A stretch of 64,000 nt of DNA from Blautia glucerasea (GCF_013304385.1 NZ_JAAITU010000019.1:1-64000), one strand, 5' to 3'; positions 15,513 to 28,200 are shown, numbered from the stretch's first letter. Numbers and translations are program-made. Notes: generated from the sequence alone by a model not told the origin.

Positions 15513-18353
15513 TTGGGAAAACAAAAATATACGGCGAAAGAGAAGAAAGTCAGCCGTATGACCAGAAATGGTCTGGTTGAGGAAAATCTTGCAACAAAGG
15601 AGACCAGAAAAGTTACAAACAGCGATCAGGAGTTGTCTTATAAACAGAAGGATGTAGAACAGGCATTTATTACTTCTGAAAAGAAGAAAAACTCTCATAA
15701 AAAAGCTGAAAAGAAACAATTTTCCGAAAAAGTTCAGGAGGGAAATCCTGCGAAAAAAGAAGAGGCTGCAAACAGTCCTCCGGGAAAACAAAAAACACAG
15801 GGACGGTACAGATACCGGGACAAGCCTGCAGGTGTATCTGTGGATTCAGCGGTAGAAATACGTGAGCGCAAAGAAAAACACAGGAGCCAGTATCAGCGAC
15901 AGAAAAAGAAACAGCAGAGACTGCAGTTTGGAAAACTGGAGACAGATGGAAGTCTGAAGAAAGAAAAGAAAACTTCGTCTGAAACAGATGGAGGACATTT
16001 TCAGGCAGAGAAGAATGATGTTTCTACAAATCGAAAAAAAAGAACGCAGAAATATAGCCGAAAAACAATAAAAACTTATCAGGAAGTGGATAAGGCTGCA
16101 AGAAAACAGGAAGCTGAAAGGCAGAACAAAATTCCGAAAGATTCTGTTTATATCAAGAAAACAAATGAGGAACAGAAAGCAAAGGTAAAGTATCATTTAT
16201 ATTTCGATAAAAAAACAGGGAAAACGGATGGTAAAAAGAAAACATTGTCTTCTGTTCCCCAAAAAGCATTAAAAAATGCAGTATATCAGAAAACAGGCGA
16301 GGAAGAGGAGGAAAACAGTGCTGTAGATGCAGCGCATAAGCTGGTGCGTTCGAGTGAGTGGATATTACAGGAACATAGCAGTCGAAATATCCGGAAGAAT
16401 CGCAGTCAGATACATAAAGAAAACCGTTTAGAGCAAAAAGCCTGGAAGAGTGCAGCCAGGTATCAATATCAGAAATATCTGGAAGAACATCCAGAGATGC
16501 AGAAAAAGCTGATCAGAAAATTAATACAGAAGCAGAGGATTAAGCGAGAGTATCAGATGGCATACCGGGCTGGGAAGATTGCAAAAGAAACAAAAGACAC
16601 CTCAATCCGGTCAGTAAATCTTGCTACTAAAATTGCAAGAAAGGCACAGGAAGTATTTGTAAGAAATGTAACTACTCTGATCTCATTGGGGTTGTTATTG
16701 ATTTTGCTTCTTTCTGTAATGACAGGATTTGCTTCCTGTTCGGCTATGTTTTCTAATGGAATTTCTACGGTAATCGCTTCCAGTTACATTGCGGATCCGG
16801 ACGAAATTGAAAAAGCAGAGTTGTATTATACGCAGTTGGAAGCCAGTCTTCAGCAGAAAATAAACCAGATGGAAGCCCGGTATCCAGGAAAAGATGAATA
16901 CAGATATAACATTGGTGAAATCGGCCATGATCCCCATACATTGATCAGTTATCTGACTGCCAGGTATGGGGATTTTAAGTTTGAAGAGATAAAAGGAGAA
17001 CTGGAAACAATTTTTTCTTTACAGTACGGAATCACCATAGAGGAAAAAAGTGAAACCCGGCAGGAAACATCTACGATACAGGTAGGGCAGTCATTGGGAA
17101 ATGTGGTGACCAGTGGATATTGTAACTGTCCCATCTGTTGTGGCGTGTGGAGTGGAGGACCTACTGCTTCAGGGGCAATGCCACAGGCTAATCATACGCT
17201 TGCGGTTGATGCTGCAAATCCATTTCTTCCAATGGGGACGAAAGTAGTGATGAATGGGATTGAGTACACCGTAGAAGATACTGGAAACTTTGCCCAGTAT
17301 GGTGTCCAGTTTGATGTTTATTATGATAATCACGCAGTAGCTGAGGCACATGGTCATCAGACCTGGGAATGTTTTCTGGCAGAGGGCAATCAGAACTCTG
17401 TGGAAGTTACCCGTACAGTAACTGCAGATGTACTGAATGTTTCTGTTCAGGCAAAACCGCTTAGAAGTGTTATTCTGTCCAGAATGGAAGAGGATGAGCA
17501 GGAAATTTATGAAGAGGTCTATTCCAACAGAGGAAATTTACAGACATATAAAACTCCGGTTGAGTTAAACTGGTATGCCTATATCAGTACCTATTATGGG
17601 TATTCTGTAAACAATGGAACCGGGCAGACACAACTTCACAGAGGTGTGACGATTAATGTACGACAGGGAACAGAAGTGAAGTCAGCGATGAATGGTTTTG
17701 TTGTAGATGTAGGATATAGCGGAACTTTTGGAAATTATGTAGTTACGCAGGATAAAAAAGGTGTGCAGATTAAATACGCTTATCTGCAGAGCATTTCGGT
17801 AGCAAATGGTCAGGAAGTAACAACAGATACTGTAATTGGTACAACGGGAAGTACAGGAAGTGCAACCGGAAGCCAGTTATATTTGGAACTGGTCAAAGAT
17901 GGGGAATATTATAATCCTGTTTTTTATATCAGTACCGGAGATAGCGGGCTGTATGGTGGAGGCGGCAGTTATGATGATGAGACTGTGCGGAGATTATTTG
18001 CGGAAGCAGACAAATATCTTGGTATGCCGTATGTATGGGGCGGTTCCAGCCCGGAGACTTCTTTTGACTGTTCTGGTTTTGTAAGCTATGTGTTTACCAA
18101 TTCGGGTGTCTGCAATATGGGAAGACTTACTGCACAGGGAATTTATGACATTTGTATGCCTGTATCACCAGAAGAAGCAAGGCCAGGAGATATTATCTTT
18201 TTCACTGGGACGTATGATGCGGGAGAGCCGGTTACCCACGTAGGAATTTATGCCGGAGATGGACAGATGATCCATTGTGGAAATCCAATTCAGTATACGT
18301 CCATTAATTCTGCATACTGGCAGTCTCATTTTTATGCTTTTGGCAGGCCATAA
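15513..18353 (+). CDS. Conjugation cell-wall hydrolase: 3D-like, degenerate M23, NlpC/P60
   Basis: 946 residues from TTG 15513 (GAGGTGAGG upstream). Residues 1-385 are a very basic, low-complexity cytoplasmic region. A membrane helix is at about 393-412 (ISLGLLLILLLSVMTGF). Outside come a 3D-like domain (CNCPICCGVWSGGPTASG to AVDAANPFLPMGTKV), an M23/LytM-like domain, and a C-terminal NlpC/P60 domain with FDCSGFVSY, THVGIYAG and MIHCGN supplying Cys-His-His. The M23 part has lost most zinc ligands (HRGVT for HxGxD, YAYL for YAHL, QLYLE for HLHFE), so it is probably a binding module. It opens peptidoglycan for the mating channel, like VirB1 or Tn916 Orf14. Confidence 0.85.
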   Translation: MGKQKYTAKEKKVSRMTRNGLVEENLATKETRKVTNSDQELSYKQKDVEQAFITSEKKKNSHKKAEKKQFSEKVQEGNPAKKEEAANSPPGKQKTQGRYRYRDKPAGVSVDSAVEIRERKEKHRSQYQRQKKKQQRLQFGKLETDGSLKKEKKTSSETDGGHFQAEKNDVSTNRKKRTQKYSRKTIKTYQEVDKAARKQEAERQNKIPKDSVYIKKTNEEQKAKVKYHLYFDKKTGKTDGKKKTLSSVPQKALKNAVYQKTGEEEEENSAVDAAHKLVRSSEWILQEHSSRNIRKNRSQIHKENRLEQKAWKSAARYQYQKYLEEHPEMQKKLIRKLIQKQRIKREYQMAYRAGKIAKETKDTSIRSVNLATKIARKAQEVFVRNVTTLISLGLLLILLLSVMTGFASCSAMFSNGISTVIASSYIADPDEIEKAELYYTQLEASLQQKINQMEARYPGKDEYRYNIGEIGHDPHTLISYLTARYGDFKFEEIKGELETIFSLQYGITIEEKSETRQETSTIQVGQSLGNVVTSGYCNCPICCGVWSGGPTASGAMPQANHTLAVDAANPFLPMGTKVVMNGIEYTVEDTGNFAQYGVQFDVYYDNHAVAEAHGHQTWECFLAEGNQNSVEVTRTVTADVLNVSVQAKPLRSVILSRMEEDEQEIYEEVYSNRGNLQTYKTPVELNWYAYISTYYGYSVNNGTGQTQLHRGVTINVRQGTEVKSAMNGFVVDVGYSGTFGNYVVTQDKKGVQIKYAYLQSISVANGQEVTTDTVIGTTGSTGSATGSQLYLELVKDGEYYNPVFYISTGDSGLYGGGGSYDDETVRRLFAEADKYLGMPYVWGGSSPETSFDCSGFVSYVFTNSGVCNMGRLTAQGIYDICMPVSPEEARPGDIIFFTGTYDAGEPVTHVGIYAGDGQMIHCGNPIQYTSINSAYWQSHFYAFGRP

Positions 18354-18365
18354 GGAGGGGCGTAT

Positions 18366-18614
18366 TTGAACATTGAACGAATAAAAGAAGAACTTGCCAG
18401 AACCTACGCTAAGATTGAAAAGCTACAGAAAAAAGCAAGGGATCTGGAAGAACAGAAGAAACAGGCAGAGGATATGGAGTATCTGAAAATTATCCGAAGC
18501 AATGGAGTTTCCGCAGAGGAACTTCAGTTGATGATTGATATCAGCAAGGAGGAACAAAAAAAGATATTGGAAACCAGAGAAAAGGAGCAGACAGAAAATG
18601 AAGAAATTTCATAA
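18366..18614 (+). CDS. DUF4315 family protein
   Basis: 82 residues from TTG 18366, with AAGGAGGGG upstream. It begins MNIERIKEELARTYAKIEKL: one long charged coiled coil followed by SNGVSAEELQLMI, as in the DUF4315 family that always sits between the NlpC/P60 hydrolase and the DUF4366 protein. Function unknown, presumably a scaffold for transfer. It overlaps the next gene by 17 bp. Confidence 0.82.
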   Translation: MNIERIKEELARTYAKIEKLQKKARDLEEQKKQAEDMEYLKIIRSNGVSAEELQLMIDISKEEQKKILETREKEQTENEEIS

Positions 18615-20094
18615 AAGAGCAGCTGTATTTTTAACCGCAGCTACGTTAGCAGGACTTCCGGCAGGAGCTTTCTTTTATAGTTCACCCGGAAGTCTGACTG
18701 TATGGGCAGATAATGTAGAAGTGGAATCATCAGAAGAAAGTAGCCCGGAAGATGTTGATTTTTCAGATGGATCAGAAGCTGAAATTCTTGCAGATCCAGT
18801 GGAACAGGCACAGGAAGATGCAGGAAATGATGTGACGGAAACACCGGAAGTAGGGATTACCTTTACAGAACCCGAAGGCTGGCAGACAGATACGGCAACC
18901 GTAAAAATTCAAGTGGAAGATACAAAGAATACAGGTGCTTTTTCTATTGCAAAAGTAGAAGCAAGACTTTCAGAAAATGGAGGATGGTCAGACATAACCG
19001 GAAATATGGAAGTATCCATCTCTTCTAATTGTAGTGTTTATGTGAGAGTTACCGATCAGAATGGAAATACTTATGAGCAGAATCGTTACATAGAGTGTTT
19101 TGATAAAACCAAACCAACTATTATTGCGGCTGCGAAGAATGGGATACTGATCGTGCAGGGAGTTGATGCGGAATCGGGAATTGCTGCTTTGTATGTCAAT
19201 GGAAATGAATTCACAGAACTGACGAATAATACATTAAATGTCCGTTTGCAAAAAGCGGATACTTCCTATGAATACTTTACCCTGCAGGCAAAAGACAAAG
19301 CAGGAAATATGTCAGAGATCTATAAAGTAGGAAACCCTTATTATGAAAATCCAGATGCAGTAAAAGAGAATACAGAGGTTTCCGGAACGGAGCAGAATGC
19401 AGCTTCTTTGCCAGCCGATGGAACTGCAAGTAAGCCCACCAGTGCTACGGCAACCGTAACGGAACATCAGACAACGAACGAGACTGCTACTGCACCAACA
19501 GAACCAGAAAACACAGGAAATGAAACGGATACAGAAGCAGATACCGGACGGGTGCAGGGAGAAAGTTCTGCTTCCGGCATGACAACAGGAACAGTTCAGG
19601 ACAAAGGGGGAAAGGAATTTTATACGATCAAGACAAAAAGTGATAAGGTTTTTTATCTGATTGTAGATAAGGATAAAACGGATGAAAATGTTTATCTTCT
19701 TACAGAGGTAGGCGAAAATGATCTTTTGAACTTTACGGATACCAACATGGTCACACTTCCACAGAACCAGGCTATTGCAGAATCCGCACTGCCACTTGAA
19801 ACAGAGAAGATCACAGAGATACCGGAACCAGAAGTTACGATCATACCGGAAGAAAAGGAAGAACCTGAGAAGAAAAGCAATAATTCCGGCACGATTTTAT
19901 TAATGCTGCTGGTTCTGGCAGGAGTTTGTGGTGCTTACTATTATTGGAAATTTATGAAAGGAAGAAATACTTCTTTTGATTATGAAGAGGACGAGGACGA
20001 CGATGAGGAGGAAGATACAATTCGTGAGGATGATGAAGAATTAGAAGAATATGAAATGGAAGGTGAAGTAGAAGACGAAGAATCAGAGGAATAA
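18598..20094 (+). CDS. DUF4366 surface/membrane protein of the transfer operon
   Basis: 498 residues from ATG 18598, which gives a good signal peptide (MKKFHKRAAVFLTAATLAG). An acidic Ser/Glu stretch follows, then an Ig-like region at about 75-230, a Thr/Glu-rich linker, and a DUF4366 core (KEFYTIKTKSDKVFYLIVD). A membrane helix lies at about 432-450 and a highly acidic cytoplasmic tail of Asp/Glu runs to the end. The family is specific to Clostridial conjugative elements and predicted to be exposed and membrane anchored. The role is unknown, possibly cell contact or channel stabilisation. Confidence 0.8.
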   Translation: MKKFHKRAAVFLTAATLAGLPAGAFFYSSPGSLTVWADNVEVESSEESSPEDVDFSDGSEAEILADPVEQAQEDAGNDVTETPEVGITFTEPEGWQTDTATVKIQVEDTKNTGAFSIAKVEARLSENGGWSDITGNMEVSISSNCSVYVRVTDQNGNTYEQNRYIECFDKTKPTIIAAAKNGILIVQGVDAESGIAALYVNGNEFTELTNNTLNVRLQKADTSYEYFTLQAKDKAGNMSEIYKVGNPYYENPDAVKENTEVSGTEQNAASLPADGTASKPTSATATVTEHQTTNETATAPTEPENTGNETDTEADTGRVQGESSASGMTTGTVQDKGGKEFYTIKTKSDKVFYLIVDKDKTDENVYLLTEVGENDLLNFTDTNMVTLPQNQAIAESALPLETEKITEIPEPEVTIIPEEKEEPEKKSNNSGTILLMLLVLAGVCGAYYYWKFMKGRNTSFDYEEDEDDDEEEDTIREDDEELEEYEMEGEVEDEESEE

Positions 20095-20142
20095 CTTTGT
20101 TTCACTTAATTACAGCGACAGGTGCAGAAAGGAGATAGAAAA

Positions 20143-22245
20143 TTGCAGCTTGTAATTGCGGAAAAACCCAGCGTAGCCAGAAACATTGCGAAGGTGCTTC
20201 ATGCCACAAACGTAAAAGATGGCTACCTAGAAGGAAAAGAATATCTGGTTTCCTGGTGTATTGGGCATTTGATTGAACTGGCCAGTGCGGATCAGTACCG
20301 GGATGACTGGAAAGCATGGAGATATGAGACACTTCCCATGATCCCGGAGAATTGGAAATATCAGATCAAAGAAAGTACCAAAGGGCAGTTTCGGATTTTA
20401 AAGGAATTGCTTCACAGAGCAGATGTCACAGAAATTATATGTGCAACAGATGCAGGAAGAGAAGGGGAGTTGATTTTCCGTCTGGTATATAACCAGGCAG
20501 AATGTAAACTTCCCTTTAAAAGACTGTGGATTTCTTCCATGGAGGAAAAAGCAATTCTGGAAGGATTTCAGCAGATGAAAGATGGACATGAATATGATGA
20601 TCTTTATTATTCTGCGGTGGCGAGAAGTGAAGCAGACTGGCTGGTGGGAATTAATGCAACCAGACTGTTTACGGTGTTGTACCACCATCGGTTGATTGTA
20701 GGTCGGGTGCAGACACCTACACTTGCAATGCTGGTGGAACGGGAAAAGAACATCGAGAACTTCCAGAAAGAAAAGTATTATCTGGTTCATCTTCTGATGG
20801 ATGGATTGGATGCTGTAAGCAGCCGGATAAAAGAGAAAAGTACTGCCGTTCAGATGATGGAGGATATGAAGGATGAAACTGCACAGATTCTTTCAGTAAA
20901 GAAAGAGAAGAAAAAGGTACAGCCGCCGAAATTATATGATCTGACCACATTACAGAGGGAAACAAATCGTCTTTTTGGATTTACGGCACAGCAAACCTTG
21001 GACTATACCCAAAGCCTTTATGAGAAGAAACTGGTGACGTATCCAAGGACGGATAGCCAATATCTTACAGATGATATGGAAGAAAATGCGTTTTTGGTTA
21101 TTGATGCGGTAAATAGGGTATTTCCAGGAATATCAATGAAGGGTTCGGAACCAGAGATAAAAAGACTTTTAAACAGCAAAAAGGTATCAGATCATCATGC
21201 AATTATACCAACGGTAGAAATTGCAAACACGGATTTAAAAGCACTTCCGGGTGGAGAAAAAGAAATTCTCATGCTGATTGCATCAAAGTTATTATGTGCA
21301 TCGGAACAGGAATACATATATGAGAGTATTAAGACTGAAATTTCCTGTCATGGAGAACTGTTTACTGCATCTGGAAAGAATGTTCTCCAATATGGATGGA
21401 AAGAAGTGGAAGAACGGTTCTTTAAATCATATGGGAAAAATGCAGAAAAGCCAGAAGAGGAGGAAAGTGATTTTCCAGATATAAAAATAGGACAGGTATT
21501 TGAATGTGTTGTTGTAAAATTTAGTGAACATTTTACAGCACCGCCGAAACATTATACGGAGGATACGCTCCTTAGTGCCATGGAACACGCTGGAAGTTCG
21601 GATACGATAGAAGACGCAGAGAGAAAAGGGCTTGGAACTCCGGCTACCAGGGCAGCGATTATTGAAAAACTGATTGAGAAAGGCTTTATTGAGCGTAAAA
21701 AGAAGCAGATATTACCTACAGCAGATGGAAGAAATCTGATCAGGATTCTTCCGGAAATGATCAAATCACCAAAACTTACAGCAGAATGGGAAAATGATCT
21801 GACACTGATTTCCAGAGGCCAGAAAAATGTAGAAGAATTTCTCTTCGAAATTGAAAAAATGGTTACCAAATTGGTAAGTGATAATGGACAGCCAGTGGAA
21901 GAATACCAGAAACTATTTTCAGATGGTCGGAAAGAAATTGGAAAATGCCCAAGATGTGGCAATAAGGTTTATGTGGGAAAGAGAAATTATTATTGTTCAG
22001 GAAGTGATTGCAGTTTTACTTTATGGAAAAATAACCGATTTTTTGAGAGTCAGGGAAAAATACTTGATGAAGCAACTGTCAGGAAGCTGCTGAGTGAGAA
22101 GCAGGTGCATTTCAAAGATCTGGTATCAGAGAAAACAAAAAGGAAGTATGAAGCAACTATAAAGATGGAGGTTTCAGAAACCGGAAATCCAAAGTTTCAG
22201 TTGATTTTCCCGGAACGGAAGAAAGGAAAAAAGAATGAAGAATAA
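20143..22245 (+). CDS. topB: DNA topoisomerase III
   Basis: 700 residues from TTG 20143, chosen because GAAAGGAG lies at the right distance and MQLVIAEKPSVARNIAKVL is the typical start. The TOPRIM domain has CATDAGREGELIFR (about residue 105). The catalytic tyrosine is in TYPRTDSQYL (about residue 300), and a C-terminal zinc ribbon is CPRCGNKVYV...CSGSDCSF. Type IA topoisomerases on conjugative elements relax or decatenate DNA during transfer and replication. Its stop overlaps the adhesin start. Confidence 0.93.
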   Translation: MQLVIAEKPSVARNIAKVLHATNVKDGYLEGKEYLVSWCIGHLIELASADQYRDDWKAWRYETLPMIPENWKYQIKESTKGQFRILKELLHRADVTEIICATDAGREGELIFRLVYNQAECKLPFKRLWISSMEEKAILEGFQQMKDGHEYDDLYYSAVARSEADWLVGINATRLFTVLYHHRLIVGRVQTPTLAMLVEREKNIENFQKEKYYLVHLLMDGLDAVSSRIKEKSTAVQMMEDMKDETAQILSVKKEKKKVQPPKLYDLTTLQRETNRLFGFTAQQTLDYTQSLYEKKLVTYPRTDSQYLTDDMEENAFLVIDAVNRVFPGISMKGSEPEIKRLLNSKKVSDHHAIIPTVEIANTDLKALPGGEKEILMLIASKLLCASEQEYIYESIKTEISCHGELFTASGKNVLQYGWKEVEERFFKSYGKNAEKPEEEESDFPDIKIGQVFECVVVKFSEHFTAPPKHYTEDTLLSAMEHAGSSDTIEDAERKGLGTPATRAAIIEKLIEKGFIERKKKQILPTADGRNLIRILPEMIKSPKLTAEWENDLTLISRGQKNVEEFLFEIEKMVTKLVSDNGQPVEEYQKLFSDGRKEIGKCPRCGNKVYVGKRNYYCSGSDCSFTLWKNNRFFESQGKILDEATVRKLLSEKQVHFKDLVSEKTKRKYEATIKMEVSETGNPKFQLIFPERKKGKKNEE

Positions 22246-25200
22246 AAAAAATATGAGAAGATTTTTGTCGGGATTCTTGGCAATGCTTACAGTGTTATCT
22301 ACAATTCTATCTCCAATACTGTCCTATGCGGCAGATGTAGTGCCAGAAGAGCCACCGTTATACGAAAAGGTAAAAAATGAACTTGATGCAGATGAGGTGG
22401 TAAAAGCAAAAGATCTGGAACTGGAAACAGGCAGTATTTTTGAAGTGGAGAAAGATTTTACCGGACTGGAAATACCAGATGAAAAAAAGGTGAAGATCAC
22501 TTTCCATGAGGCAAAAAATGAGGAAAAGCAGGACTTTACAACAGATTACGAAGATACATACAAAGCTGTTTATTATGTAGAGCCAGTAAGTGGCCACCCA
22601 ATTTATCAGATCAATCGTAAGCTGATTGTAAAGGAAGCGGTGGTGCAGGTTGCTGAATCTGAGAATCAGGAATCTGTAAGCAACCAGGAAGATGAGAATG
22701 AAGCAGAAGGCGAGGAACCAGCCATAGGCACTGCAGAGAGTGAAGAACCTGTGCAGGATGAGGTAAATGTAGAAATTCCGTCAGAGGATAAAATCTATGA
22801 AGAAGTAACTCCGACAGAAATTCCGGTTGAGGAAGAGCCAATAGATACACCAATCCCGGAAAATCCGTCTGAGGAAGTTTCAACAGAAGAACCTGCCATA
22901 GATGATAATCCGGATACAGACAGCACATTTGAAGAAATTACAGATACAGATCCGGAAGAAATGCCAGAGGCGACAGACGACTCTTTTACAGATGGAACAG
23001 AGAAAACAGAAGATGCAGATGGAAATTATCAGGTAAATATTGTTCGTGGAGAGGAATTTCATATTGAGCTGAACCATGAAGATGGACAGTATCAGCCAGG
23101 AGAAACCGTTGTATTTTCCGGAGATATGCCGCAAGGCAGCTTAATTGCAGTAGGAACAACAAAAGTACAGGCAAACCAGACAGAGAATACAGAAGATTTA
23201 TTGTATTCAGAGGTGACTTATCACGAAGAATCGGATAAATTCAGTTTTGAAATGCCAGCAGATGACATTGACCTAAGTGTTTCCATGGATCAGGCAGAAA
23301 ACGGTATCATGTTACTTGCAACCGATACTCCATGGGATGATGCAACAAATATTGAAGCAAATAAATATTACTATTATTCAGATGGCCAGCTTCATCCGTT
23401 TGATACAGTTATGGGACAGGGTGGAAATGACAGCTACAAATATGTTCGTTACAAAGCAGGCGGAAAGACTTATACAGTAAATGCGTATTGTATGCAGCAC
23501 TCCATGCAGTCACCTCCAAGTGGGACAACATATAAAAATATGGTTGAACTGGATGAAGGCGGAGATGATAAATATTTGAGAAAAGCCTTATTCTATGGAT
23601 ATGGCGGTCCAGGATGGGGACATACATTCAATGGATATAATGTAAAATCCATTATGGAAAAATATGGATGTAGTTCTGAGACAAGAGCCATGCAGCATTA
23701 CCTGGTTGACTATTTATATGATGGCGAATCCGGATTTGGAGGTGCGCTTTCTACAACCGCTAAAAATATGCTGAAAGAGATTAAAGCAGCTCTTGCTAAA
23801 ATGCCTGATCCGACAGCAATGAAACTTCTTCCAGGACTTTCCGTTAATGCAACGGGAAAGGAAACAGAAAGTTTTACCTGGAAGGCAAATGAAGCATTTA
23901 CCATTACCATTCATCTGGAAAATGGTGTGAGCCTTGTCAACGAAACTACAGGAAAGACGGCATCTGGAAATGTCACTGTAAAAGGTGGAGAGAAATTTCA
24001 TCTTGTAGCTACAACAGCCAATATGGGCAGTCTGAAAGGAAAGTATGCGATCACTTCCAATTTTCCCCTGGATTTCCATGCAATGCTTTTAAAACTGGAG
24101 AGTTCACAGGATATTGGATTTGGCTACTATACGGATTCCGCTGATCTGCAGATTACAGTTGACTGGCCGGAAGAAGCAGTTATCGAAATTACAAAGAAAG
24201 ATGGAGATACTGGGAAAAATCTGGCCGGAGCCGTGTATGGAGTATATAGTGATAACGCCTGCACAAAGCTGATTGTTAAGATGCCGCCAACAGACAGCAA
24301 TGGTTCTTCACGAGTAACTCTTACCAAGACACAGGATACTGTTTACTTAAAAGAGATTACAGCACCGGAAGGTTATGTTGTCCAGGCTTCTTCGTATGGA
24401 GTGAAATTAGTAGTTGGCAGTACAACCAAACAGACTGTAACGGACAAAGAGCAGAAAGGAAATCTGACCGTTTATAAAGAGGGAGAAGTTTTTGTAGGAG
24501 CTGTATCTGATGAAAATGGAACTTCATTCCAGTATGAGAAACGCCGTCAGAAAGGAGCCGTTTATAACATATATGCTGCTGAGGATATTGTAACAGCAGG
24601 TGGAAAAACAGTTTACAAAAAAGGCGCAGAAGTAGCGAAAAATCTGATCACAGGTGAGAACGGTTCTGTAACGGTAAAGAATCTTCCGCTTGGAAGCTAT
24701 AATGTAACAGAAGCACAGGCCCCGGAAAATTTTTATAATGCAAAAGAAACAAAAAAAGTAACCATTTCTTATGCAGGGCAGACTGCAGAAGCGGCTTTCT
24801 CAGAGACTACCTTTACAAATGACCGTCAGAAAGCAGTGGTGCAGGTGATAAAGAAAGACAAAGATACTGAAAATACACTATCCGGAGGGCATTTTGCTCT
24901 GTTTGCAGCGCAGGATATGAAAACTGTGGATGGAAAAGTAGCGGTAAAAAAAGATGCTCTGATTGAGACTGCAATTACTGGTACTGATGGAAAAGCAGCA
25001 TTTAAAGCAGATCTTCCAGTGGGATTTTCTTATTATGTAAAAGAAGTCCAGGCTCCGGCTGGTTATGTCAGAAATGAGAACGATACTTATTCTTTCCAGT
25101 TCAGTTATACCAATGATGAACAGGCAAAAATTTCTTTCAGTCATACTTTTGTGAATGACAGGGTCAGTGCTGCAATCTCTTTGAATAAAAAAGATGCCGA

Positions 25201-28200
25201 GACAAAAGAAAATAAGGCACAGGGAGATGCTTCCCTGGAAAATGCGGTGTATGGACTTTATGCAAGAAACGACATTACCCATCCAGATGGAAAGACAGGC
25301 GTTATTTATAAAGCCGGAAGCCAGATTGGTACGCTAACTACCGATAAAGAAGGAAAAGCAAGGATAGAGAATCTTTATCTTGGAGAGTATTACATCAAGG
25401 AAATTACCCCATCCGTAGGATATCTGGCAGACGAGCATGAATATGATCTTGTATGCAGTGATGAAGGTGATCTGACAGCGGTTGTAGAAAAAGAGTGTAC
25501 CTCACTGGAAACGGTGAAGAAACAGCCGTTTGAACTTATTAAAGCTGCCAATAATGGAGACACAGATGCTGCATTACTATCCGGAGCTGGATTTAGTGCA
25601 TATCTGGTATCTTCTTTGGTGGTAAAAGAGGATGGAAATTATGATTTTTCCTCTGCAGAGCCGGTTGTGATCGGTGAAAATGGAGCAACGGAAATTTTTA
25701 CAAATGAGAAAGGTTATGTAAAATCCATTGCAATTCCATATGGAACATATCTGGTGAGAGAAACTACAACACCCCATAATTACAAACCTGTAGATGATTT
25801 TATTGTCCGGATTACAGAGAATAAACCAACAGAGCCGCAGACATGGAGAGTTCTTTTGGATAAAGAATTTTCTGCAAAACTGAAAATCATCAAACAGGAT
25901 GACGAGACTAAAAAATCAGTTTTAATTCCGGGAACAGAGTTTAAAATTTATGATCTGGGTCATGAAAAATATGTAGAGCAGGTAACTACATACCCGACAA
26001 CCGTTACACATACCTCTTATTTCACAGATATAGACGGATATCTGATCTTGCCGCAGAATTTAAAAATCGGTCATTATAGAATCGAAGAGGTAACAGCACC
26101 GGACGGTTATACCATTAACAAAAATTATGTCGAAATACAGGTGGACACCAATACCCTGTATCAGACTGATCCGGTATCAGGTGATGCAATCATTGAAGTT
26201 GTATATGAGAATCATCCGGTGAAAGGAAAACTCACTGTACAGAAAAAAGGAGAGGTTCTTTCGACCTATAAGAATGATTTTAAGTATGAAGTTCAGAATC
26301 TTTCCGGTGCAGTATATGAAGTGTATGCTGCAGAGGATATTTATACAGCTGATTTCCAGAAAGATGACACAGGAAAAAGAATCCTGGAATATGCAAAGGG
26401 TGCAAAAGTTGCAGAACTGACAACGGATGAATCCGGAAAAGCAGATCTTGATAATCTGCCTTTAGGAGAATACAAAGTGGTAGAAAAGACTGCACCAGAG
26501 GGATTTGTATTAAATAAAGAAGAACAGAAAATTTCTTTCGTCTATGCAGACCAGGATACACCAGTGATCTCACAGAGTGCAGAGTTTATAAATGACCGCC
26601 AGAAAGTAGAAGTGTCAGTTGTGAAAAAAGATGCTGAAAATGAGAAAGGGCTTTCTGGAGCAGAGTTTGGTCTTTACGCAAAAGAGGATATAAAAGCAGG
26701 GGATAAGGTACTGGTAAAAGCAGACGAACTGCTTACAAAAGCGGTAACAGGTGAAGATGGAAAAGCTGTTTTTGAGCAGGATCTGCCATTTGGAACTTAT
26801 TATATAAAAGAACTGGCAGCACCAGATGGTTTTGTATCTTCAGATGAGCAGATTGAGGTGACTGCGAAATATCAGGGACAGGAAGTAAAAACAGTAAAAC
26901 TGGAAACTGTTTTTAGGAATGCGCCGACAACAACTGAATTTACGAAATCAGATATTACAACAGGTGTGGAACTTGACGGAGCAACACTGACGATTTTGGA
27001 TTCAGACGGAAAAGAAGTAGAAAAATGGACTTCTGTAAAAGGAAAAGCTCATGTAATAAAGAGACTTCATGTGGGAGAAAATTACACACTTCGGGAAGAG
27101 TTTGCACCATATGGTTATCTGCAGGCAGAGGAAGTGAAATTTACAGTTTCTGATACTGCAGATGTTCAAAAAGTAGAAATGAAGGATGCTGTTCCGGTTG
27201 GACGAATCATCATCAATAAAAAAGGTGAATTTGTCAAAGAAGTTACCTGGAAAGATATGCTGGCAGGCGGCATGGACGCAGCATTTGGTTATGTTACAGG
27301 TTCTTTGAAAGATGTTACTTTTGAAATTTATGCAGCGGAGGATATCAAGGCTGCAGATGGGGAAAGCAGTGATTATTATAAAAAGGACGAACTGGTAGCA
27401 ACAATTACGACAGATGCTCTTGGATATGCGAGATCAGAAGATCTTCCTTTAGGCAAATATTATGTAAAGGAAAAAGAGACGGCGGATGGATATGTTCTGG
27501 ATGGAGAAATCAGAGAGGTTGATCTGACTTATCGTGATCAGAATACTCCGGTTGTGACTTATGATGAGGACTGGCAGAATAACCGCCAGAAAGCAAAAGT
27601 AACTGTAGTTAAGAAAGAAAAAAATACAGACCGTGTTCTGGAAGGCGGAGTATTTGCACTTTATACAAAGAATGATATTTTAAATGCAGAAGGCGAAGTA
27701 ATCCTGAAAGCAGATACCATGATCGAGCAGAAAGCTACGGATCAGGATGGAAGAATTGTATTTACGGCAGATCTTCCAATCAATGGCAGCTACTATGTAA
27801 AAGAAGTGCAGGCTCCTGCAGGATTTGTAACAACAGAAGAAATCAAGGAATTTGACTTTACTTATGCGGGAGAAGATGTTGCAGAAGTATCCTTTGAGTT
27901 CACTTATGAAGACGAGCCAACTACTTTTGAAATCACAAAATCAGATCTTACAACTGGGGAAGAATTACCAGGTGCAAAACTGAAAGTATCCGATCCAGAG
28001 GGAAACGTTGTGGATGAATGGACTTCCGGAAGCACACCACACATCATTAAGGAACTGGAAGTTGGAAAGAAATATACATTAACAGAGACAATTCCTGCTG
28101 ATGGTTATGCAACTGCAGAATCCATTACGTTTGTAGTAGAAAATACTGCAGATATACAGAAAGTAGAAATGCAGGATGATACAACAAAAATTCTGATCAG

